Below are positions 56,679-64,000 of a DNA stretch of 64,000 bases, one piece after another (positions within the stretch are counted from its first letter, which is position 1; each line of letters starts with the position of its first letter). The DNA is from Hirsutella rhossiliensis. Lineage: Eukaryota > Ascomycota > Sordariomycetes > Hypocreales > Ophiocordycipitaceae. A program made the translations under genes and the position numbers. The stretch spans positions 2,790,001 to 2,854,000 of the forward strand of contig NW_025408671.1 in NCBI RefSeq assembly GCF_020360975.1. The letters are read 5' to 3'. The notes beneath the pieces are model-generated. The model saw only the letters and a list, made by a program, of their open reading frames with translations. It was not told where the DNA came from and did no database searches.

Positions 56679-59005
56679 GTGGGATGCCTTCCCTGGCATC
56701 ACTTCCGCGGCTATACCAAGTCTCAACGCGCCGGCAAGCTCAAATCGTGGATCTGGAGCTTTGGGTTCGACATTGAACATCAAGCTAACGTAGATAATCG
56801 CCTCTGGGTCTGTGAGCGGTGTTTACCGAAGAAATCGCCGAAGGGACCCGTGAGCTTCGCGGCAAAGGGGACCCTAAACATTGAGCGCCATCTACATGAT
56901 GCTCACAATGTTATTGACCCATCAGGTAGACGGTTACCGAAGGGTTCTACAACCAACAAGCGTTCTATTGCCCAATTCTTCAACCTCGATGCCAATGACC
57001 AGAAGGAGCAAGCATTCATTAACAAGCTAAAAAACCAATTCGATAAAGATGTCTTCCAATCTCTCTTGCTTGCTTGGATCACCGAGTCGAATGTTGCCTT
57101 CCGCGCAGTTGAAGCCCCTCGATTCCGGCGTCTTCTCGAATACCTCAATCCCTCGATCGCCCTGACTCAAGCCCACATGACACACTCGACTATTCGAACG
57201 AAGCTTTTCCAAGAATACCACCAGTACAAGCATATTGTGATAAAGGAACTGAGGGAGCGCCCCGGGCAGATACACCTTGCGTTTGACGGCTGGAGATCGC
57301 CCAATCGCTATGCGCTTAATGGGATTGCTGCGTTCTATCTCTCTAAGGAAAAGCGGCCACAGAAGATCATCCTTGGGCTCCCTGAACTCCGAGAGTCTCA
57401 TACTGGCGAGAATATAGCGTCGCAGGTGGCGGAAGTGATCGAATCATTCGAGATTCAAGACAAGATCGGGTATTTCACGCTTGACAATGCGAAGAATAAC
57501 GATACGGCGGTAGCAGCACTGGGACACGTTTTTAATTTTGAAGGGAAGCAGAGACGGGTCCGCTGCTTTGGGCATATCATCAATCTCGTGGCCAAAGCGC
57601 TGCTCTTTGGCAAAGATAATGAAGTCTTCAAATCAGAAGAGCGACTCGACCTGGACCTTGCTCGACATGATCTCTGGCGGAAGAGGGGGCCTATTGGCAA
57701 GCTCCACAACCTTGTCCACTGGATTCATCAATCGGATAGGTTAACGTACATGCTTCGGGATCTACAACGCAAGAGGACAGTACGAAGAAACCAGTTGACG
57801 TTGTAACGGATAACATGACACGATGGTTGTCCCATTATAAGATGATGGATCGAGCCCTTCTACTGCACGACTTTCTTGACGACCTCGTCGCATTGGAACA
57901 GTTCGAATATACGAAGCAGGTCAAAGAAGAAAGACATGCCTGCATGCCTCCGAGATTCTGACCTGCTGACCGGTAACGACTGGACAGTGATCAGCCACTT
58001 TCGGAATATTCTTAAGCACTTCGAAAATGCCATCAAGGCCCTCGAGGAGATGCCCAGATTCGGGTGCGTAAGGGCGGCAACCTCGTGGCATACGGAACAG
58101 CATGGGATATTATCCAAGCATTCGAATATCTCCTTGAACGATTGGAAGAGGCAAAGGAATTCGCCAAGGATGTGCCTGATTCCGAGCATTTCGCGATAAA
58201 CGTCGAATTGGGGTGGAAGAAGTTGGAGAAATACTATATCAAGTTGGTTGAGTGCCCGGTATATTATGCTGCAGTCGCTCTCCATCCCGCCTTGCGACTG
58301 CAATGGTTTGAGGAGGCTTGGGCTCATCGACCTGAATGGGTCCTTGAGGCACGACGGATTGTTCGGGGCATCTGGGAACGCGACTATAAGTCATTAATTC
58401 TCAGCGATGACGAGGCTATTCCGATGGTTAAACGTCGAAAGGTTGACGACTTGAACGAGTTCCAACAGTTCCGACTGAGGCACCGGCTACAAGCTGGTCA
58501 GACGGCCACAACCCGTCGTGGGCCACCTACTGCCGATGAATTCGATCGCTGGACTGTTGATATCGGCGCAGATGACGGAGACATCACGGATCCGTTCCAA
58601 TACTGGCAACTCAAAGAGTCAACGTATCCCAGACTTGCTCGAATGGCCTTTGATATGCTATCTATACCGCCAATGTCAGCAGAGTGCGAGAGGGCGTTCT
58701 CATTTGCTGGGCTAATGGTCACACGACTACGCAGCCGGCTTCAGGCTAACACGATCAATGCAGGCCAGGCAATTCGGTCTTGGCTGAAGGCAGGGCTAAT
58801 ACCCGACTACCAGGGGATTATTGATGCTTCAGTCGATGACGATGTCTTCCCGAAGAGGTGCCCCACGAAGGACGAGAAGTTGATGGTGTTGAGGACCTTA
58901 AGTAGCTTACTAATAGGTAGGGTAGGGCATCAACTCCGTCAATCAACGCAATCAATTCAACGAGGGCTTGGATTGCTCAACTCAACGAGAGGTTCGCTGA
59001 TGTAA
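56679..59005 (+). pseudogene. hAT transposase, frame-shifted
   Basis: Fragments in order: a long open frame to 57806 with a BED-like zinc finger (LWVCERC to ERHLHDAHN), the first catalytic Asp region (IHLAFDGWRSPNRY) and the second (YFTLDNAKNNDT); a second frame from about 57773 (KPVDVVTDNMTRWLSHYKMM); a short out-of-frame patch (LLTGNDWTVISHFRNILKHF, to about 58055); then the second frame again to 59005 with the hAT dimerisation region (YPRLARMAFDMLSIPPMSAE, CERAFSFAG). The first long frame has no ATG at its left end, so the N-terminus is unclear. At least one unrepaired frameshift near 57770 and a compensated pair between about 57935 and 58055 prevent a full-length product, unless unrecognised introns exist. 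Confidence 0.88.
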
Positions 59006-59064
59006 GCCGTCAATCTACTCAATTTGACTCTTTGGTTGAGTTGATTGAGTGGTTTGCCACCCTG

Positions 59065-59072
59065 GCGCCAAT
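59065..59072. repeat. 8-bp target-site duplication, right copy
   Basis: GCGCCAAT directly follows the element's CCCTG end and matches the left copy at 56169-56176. Confidence 0.95.
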
Positions 59073-61412
59073 CATCTCGGGCCGAAGACACTTGATCGGA
59101 TTTCGAATATATGAAGACGTCCCGGCTACTTTGTACAGGCATTGCGTACTGTACAGGGTAATACGCTGCATGTCTGGGGGGGAGGTGGTGTCGAGGTCCC
59201 ACCGTCATGGGCGCCCAAGACATGCAGACTCCATCTCCAAGGGCCTCGTCGAGCAAGAGGCTCGTTCGTCGACGGCTTCCCACAGCCATCTTCGCTACGA
59301 CGACGACGAAATGAGAGCCAGGGCGTCAAGATGAAAGAACCAAATTTCAAAAACCAGCAATCTTCCTCCTCACACCCGCCCGGCCTAGTCATCCCATGCC
59401 CTCACCCCTTCTCAAGGGAACTTCTGTCTGGTCTCGGCGCTCTCTCGGCGGGCCCTTGAAAGCGGCTGCATCCCGCCACCCCCCCTTTCCCCTCTCTTCT
59501 CATTCTTCGCCCCCTTCCCCCCTTCCGGGGTGGATGAGACGGTGCGGCTGCGGCTGCGACCTTGCGGCAGACGACGATTGCCTGAGGCTTGAAGCCGTAT
59601 GTACTTTACTCGGCGGCTCGAAGATTTTCATTTCAATGTTGACGAACAGGAAAATGGGAAAAAGAAAAAGAAAATATCCGTGACTGACTTATCCGGGGAC
59701 AGTTGCCACATCGGTGCGGAGTAGACCAACTGTCACGCGCACACCCCTCGGGAGCAGACTACCGATAGCTGCTGCGCTCCAAGCAGCATATGCACAAGCA
59801 CTTTGTAACTCACATGGCAGTTTTGCAGTCTGAACCTTGCGCTGCCGACGTCCTGCTTCTGCCTCTAGTACAGTACATATCTCGTATGTACGTATTACAG
59901 CACGTATGCGTCGAAGCCCTATACTGCACATCCAGTAGAACACAGTGACACGATGTGGCATGAGGCGCCCAGCGAGCCCCCATCTCGCACGAGCAAGGGT
60001 CCAAAAAAACTCTCCCGGAATTTTAATCTAGTGTTATTTTAGGAAAACGCTGTGCTTCTCACGAAAGACCCCGAGGGGGAAGAGAATAGGCGGCAGGCAA
60101 GCGCTCTTGCGTCGCATCAACTCCGTGGACCTGCAGCCGTGTGTAGCATCGGGAGCCGGGGATCTGGGCCTGGCAAACAGGCAATGCCGCTGTGCATGAG
60201 AGAGGCAAGACACGATCTGCCTGACGAAGGCCTCGAAAAGGAACAGCGAGGACGGAGCGTGGGAGACCCGGAGGGAGGGGAGGGAGAGGAGGCCGCCGGC
60301 GGGCCCCGCCCCGTCCCGCCCCGAGCCCGGGGTCGAGTGTGCACATGTACATGCGACTGGCCAAGGTACCAGATACCTGGACCAAGTGGAGTTGCCGCGC
60401 ACCGCCCCCTCGGCACCCGCCAAAGCCGCCCGATCGGCCCTCCCGGCCCTCTCCCGCCACCGTTGCTGACAAGGAGCAGTGACGATGAGGGTGACGATGA
60501 CGATGCGGCAGTTTGGCGGCCAACAACCAGAGGACCGTTCCATGACATGTCGCCATGCATGCTTTGCCGTTGGCGTCATATACATCAAACGAGCATCACG
60601 TACAGTAGTCAAGACGGGGGGGAGGGCCGAGAAAGGAAGAAGAAGAGCAACCCTGAGCAGCTGAAGGCGCTTTCCTCCCTGCAGACGTGTGCAGTCGGAC
60701 AGCCCGAGCCGAGGCAGGCGGAAAAGAAACAAAGAAAGGAAAAAGGGACGGGATCTCGGCCAACCAATCCCCTGTATTCACACAGTACATGCGAAGAAGA
60801 GCACCGTAGGTACCTTGGTACCTTGATATGATGTATGTATGTACGGAGTAGTGCTCGCCGGGCCGCCTCGGTGGCTGTGCACTGCGACGTTGCGCCACAT
60901 GAGGACCGGGCCCGGTCGGTACGTAGTTACTCCGTACATGCAGCCCCGATCGATGGACTGGCATTTCTTGGTCCCCGTACCAACAGCAGCAACACGGCTG
61001 TCAGGAAGCCCCGTGTGGCCGGGGTCGTTGATGCATGGCCAATGCCTACTGTATGCAGACTATATGCACAAGCAAGACTTGAAAAAGTAAAAAATGGAGA
61101 GAGGCCTCCCTCGTCCTCCTCTTCTTCCTGCCAAAAGCAGCCGACCGGCTGTGGCGCCGTCACGTGTGCCCCGAATTCGACATTCCCGACCGACGTCACC
61201 CGTCCACGTGCCCTCCTCGTGCCGACAACGCCTACGTCGGCCAACCCAGCTGACCGAGTCGGCGCAACAACTCTGGGGGAAGAAAAAACAAGCCGCCGTC
61301 GCCCCAGCTTTGTTTGCGAGACCAGCTTGCCAGCAGCCTCGCCATCCAAGTTTTGCGCCATGTACCCCCTCCCCAAAAAAAAAACACATGCCGCCCATCG
61401 TCCCTCGTCACA
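59073..61412. other. 2.3-kb gene-free stretch right of the transposon
   Basis: Only intergenic material is recognisable: GTACTGTAC and TACGGAGTA-type motifs (59145, 59868, 60842-60850, 60928-60936), short poly-A runs and C-rich blocks. The open frames lack coding bias. Confidence 0.5.
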
Positions 61413-63932
61413 TCACCCCGACAGCCCCTTGGCCGCCGACAGCTCCTCGGCCACCCCGCGCGAGATCCAGTCGGACAGGGCCATGACCGTCACCATGGGA
61501 TTCACCCCACTCGCGCTGGGAAACACGCTCGCGTCCGCCACGTACAGGCCCTCGCGGCCCCACACCCGACCCTTGCCGTCCACCACGCCCGCCTCCTCCC
61601 CGAGGCCGCTCATCCGGCACGTCCCCATCTGGTGCGCCGACACGAACGCGGCCGTCGGCGGCTTGTTGCCCAGCTCGCGCAGCTTGGCCAGCCACGCCCC
61701 AAACGCCGGGTCCGTAAACTCCGGGTCCGTGCCGGCCACGTGCTTCCTCTGCCGCTCGCCCCCGTCGTCGGCCACGAACGGCGCAAGCCCCTGCAAGCCC
61801 GGTTGAATCTCTTTGGCCCCCGTCACGTAGCATATCTTGGCCAGCGCCTGCACGCCCTCGAGCACGTGGTCGCGGTCAAAATCGGACATGGTGTAGTCGA
61901 CACGCGGCAGGCCCGTCCGCCGGTCCGGGTACACGCGTCCAGAGTCTCTGTCCCGGGCCAGCGAGATGAAGCCGTGGAGGTTTCGGTACTTGAGTGCCGC
62001 CAGCTTAGCGTCGACGGCGTCCTGCCACGGATGCCAAGAGAAGACCGTATATGGCTACCAAGATTGAGTCAGCACACGCCATGGAAGTTTGCGACCTCTC
62101 TCTTAACTCCTGTCCCGCCAGCCAGATGCAACGTCACCGTGAAATGGGACGACAAACGAAGGACGAGAGAACAAGGAGGGGAAGGACTGACCACCATGCA
62201 CGTGGGCTCCAGCTTGACACCGTGGCCCTTCAAGTCCAAATTCTCAAATTCGGAGCTGTAGCTCGTAATAATGCCGCCCTCCCAAGGCCGTACATCCTCT
62301 TTATCGGTGGCGAAGACAAAGTTGCAAGGATGCACGTGCAGGTTGCGCCCCAAGTGCCGGTTCTGCTCTTTCTTGTCAGTTCATCATGATGGTGAGAGCA
62401 AGGGTGGTTGACAAAAGGGGCCCGACCTCGACGCCGCTCTTCATCAGCAGCACGGGGCTCCAGAGCGCGCCCCCGGCCAGAATGACCTTGGTGGCCTTGA
62501 TGCGCACTCTGCGCTGCGTCCGCGTGGCCGCGGGCGTGTGCACCTGGCCGTTTTCGCCGCGCGACGTCCACAGCCCCTCGACGCCCGTCGCCGTGACGCC
62601 GTCGGCCGCAAAGACGACGCGTTGCACCTCGAAACCCTCCATCAACTCGGCGCCAGCCTCGGCCGCGGCCGGCAGCCACGCGACGGCGGGCCCGCGCTTC
62701 TCGGCCGAGCCGCAACCCAGGTGGCACTGGCCGCAGTAGTGCTCCTTGGACGCCGTGTTCTGCTCGACGGCGGCGGCCCGCCAGCCCAGCTTGCCGCAGC
62801 CGTCGAGCAGCGCCTGGCTGCGGGGGTTGTGGCGGATGGCGGCGGTGCTGGCGCCGACAAAGTCCCACACGCGGTCGAGGCAGTCGTCATAGTCGGGCGA
62901 CGTGAAGAGCGGCAGGCCCGTGGCGGCGGCCCACTCGTCGCGCACAAAGTCCTGCGTGCGGAAGCACACGCTCCAGTTGACGGTGCCGCCGCCGCCCCAG
63001 GCGCCGCCTGCGACCATGGCGACGGCGGCGTCGTCGGATATGTAGGCGCCGCCGTTGTCAAAGAGGTGCCTGCAGGCGGCGCTCTGGGGCATGGGCAGGT
63101 GGGCGGGCGGGAAGTGGAAGCCCTTGTCGACAACGAGGACGCGGTGGCCGGCCTCGGCCAGGTTCTTGGCCGCCACGCCGCCGCCGCAGCCGGAGCCGAC
63201 GACGACGACGTCGGTGGTGATTTCGTGGACGCCGCTGCCGGCCTCGAGCTGGACAAAGCTAAAGGCGTAGCCGCGCGTCGCCTTCCAGTTGCGCGGCACG
63301 TCGGTGTAGCCCGAGAGCTCGCGGAAGTAGGGGCTCGACACGGAGTTTGCCTTTTGCGCCATCATGGCGACTGATTTAGCGAGTGAGCGCAGGCTGAGCA
63401 GCCGCGACGAGAACCACGACTTGATGATGGCCTCGCGCGTCCTCGTCGGCTGTCGGGCCACGGGCGTCCAGTAGCCCGTCAGCAGCAGGCTGCCATAGTT
63501 TGTGCTTCAAGGGGTCTACCGTCAGCCGCCGAAAACGTCGCGGGCGATGGAGCCTCTTTCAACTCACCCCAGCAGACTCAAGACCTTGACAAGCTGGCCC
63601 TTCTGGGGCGCATTTGCCAGCGACTGCAGGCAGTCGGCCCTGAACTTTGCGTTTTGCGTCGGCCTATACTCGAGGAACGTCTTGAGCTCGTCCCGGCTAG
63701 GTGGGTCGCGCATCGACGAGGCGGCGCGGTCCAGGGCCTTTTCAAAGTCGTCGTCGTCTAGGATGAGCAGCTCGGCGGGGTCGGTCGATGGCGATGTCGA
63801 CGAGGCAATGGCGGGGAGACAGGCGTCCAAAAGGGCGTACAGAGTGTCCCATTGGGCCTTGGACATGAAGTCGTCCGAGGGGGGATCCGGCACGGGCGTG
63901 GCCACGGACTTGTGGTCCTGCGGCAGCTCCAT
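61413..63932 (-). CDS. long-chain fatty alcohol oxidase (GMC oxidoreductase)
   Basis: Four exons (63568-63932, 62427-63504, 62192-62362, 61413-62054) give 751 residues, the usual size. An N-terminal helical part (FMSKAQWDTLYALLDACLPA) is followed by the FAD-binding dinucleotide fold DVVVVGSGCGGGVAAKNLAE at about 218-240, the GMC-type SVCFRTQDFVRDEW region, CGQCHLGCGSAEKRG, and the C-terminal HQMGTCRMSG and SVFPSASGVNPMVTVMALSD signature containing the catalytic-side residues. Family members oxidise long-chain alcohols to aldehydes and release hydrogen peroxide, usually in peroxisomal omega-oxidation. The C-terminus is GLSG, not a clear PTS1. The intron at 62363-62426 begins GTCGGG, a weak donor, but keeps the frame and homology. 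Confidence 0.9.
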
Positions 63933-63980
63933 GGCGGTGCCAATGCGGCCGTTGTTGTCAGAATCGCCGTCGCTGCACAG

Positions 63981-63998
63981 GATGATGATGATGATGAT
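63981..63998. repeat. (GAT)6 microsatellite at the window edge
   Basis: Six GAT units end the window, upstream of the fatty alcohol oxidase start on the minus strand. The tract may continue beyond the window. Confidence 0.8.
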
Positions 63999-64000
63999 GC

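Larger units (their letters stand above)
56177..59064 (+). mobile_element. hAT-family DNA transposon with perfect ends
   Basis: The element is 2,888 bp long. Its ends are perfect 21-bp inverted repeats (56177-56197 beginning CAGGGTGGCAAACC, and 59044-59064), with the CAGGG start typical of hAT. It is flanked by perfect 8-bp target duplications GCGCCAAT at 56169-56176 and 59065-59072. Subterminal CAACTCAA repeats lie inside both ends, and an 11-bp inverted repeat with a 5-base spacer is at 56206-56232. It carries one transposase gene, now frame-shifted. Identical ends and target duplication indicate a recent insertion with little decay. Confidence 0.95.

Noticed and set aside
60034..60831. Overlapping 230-260-codon frames on both strands
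   Set aside because: GC-rich open frames without motifs, bias or splice context; both strands are equally open, as expected of composition alone.
62538..63374. 278-codon plus-strand frame
   Set aside because: Antisense to the FAD-binding exon of the fatty alcohol oxidase.
1..64000. CRISPR arrays, bacterial operons, riboswitches, replication origins
   Set aside because: None is expected in fungal nuclear DNA and no regularly spaced repeat array was seen.

Overview
The window is nuclear DNA of a filamentous ascomycete, most likely a sordariomycete and perhaps hypocrealean; no sequence here fixes the genus. Support for this is GC-rich coding sequence, many introns of 50-70 nt with CTRAC/CTAAC-type branch sites, fungal families (SMP3, DUF1770, DUF3074, SIP3-like BAR-PH-VASt, fatty alcohol oxidase), a fungal hAT transposon and TACCTAGGTA-type intergenic tracts. 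Gene models were assembled by hand by joining exons at splice sites and checking that reading phases add up.

Bases 1-43.4 kb are a dense housekeeping region. After a gene-poor first 2.5 kb and a tRNA-Lys come AC19/RPC19 (Pol I and III), a complex I LYR subunit, the spliceosome factor BUD31, a ZNF511-like zinc-finger protein, an EST1/SMG7-type protein, adenosine kinase, ribosomal protein uL2, a WHIM-domain chromatin protein, a DUF1770 protein, eRF1, a SIP3-type sterol/lipid-contact protein, a DUF3074 START-like protein, a THADA/Trm732 protein, ribosomal protein uL1, the GPI mannosyltransferase SMP3, SKP1, ribosomal protein eL39 and the GTPase ARL1. Neighbours mostly alternate in strand, giving convergent tails and divergent, possibly shared, promoters. 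Translation is strongly represented (RPC19, uL2, eRF1, Trm732, uL1, eL39, tRNA-Lys).

From 43.4 to 64 kb the character changes: long gene-free stretches, repeats and decayed genes. It holds a pair of diverged, rearranged short repeats with mainly C/T and G/A differences, a kinase-like relic, an adenylation-thiolation-reductase (NRPS-like) pseudogene with two TAG codons that look like former CAG and a cut-off reductase, an intact monofunctional catalase, one uncharacterised protein gene, a 2,888-bp hAT transposon with perfect 21-bp terminal inverted repeats and perfect 8-bp target duplication but a frame-shifted transposase, and a GMC long-chain fatty alcohol oxidase at the right edge.

I did not find a convincing new multi-gene system. 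The best leads are the recent-looking hAT insertion, the decayed NRPS-like locus with its repeats, the tandem of two START-fold lipid-binding candidates, and the uncharacterised protein at 52.8-53.8 kb.
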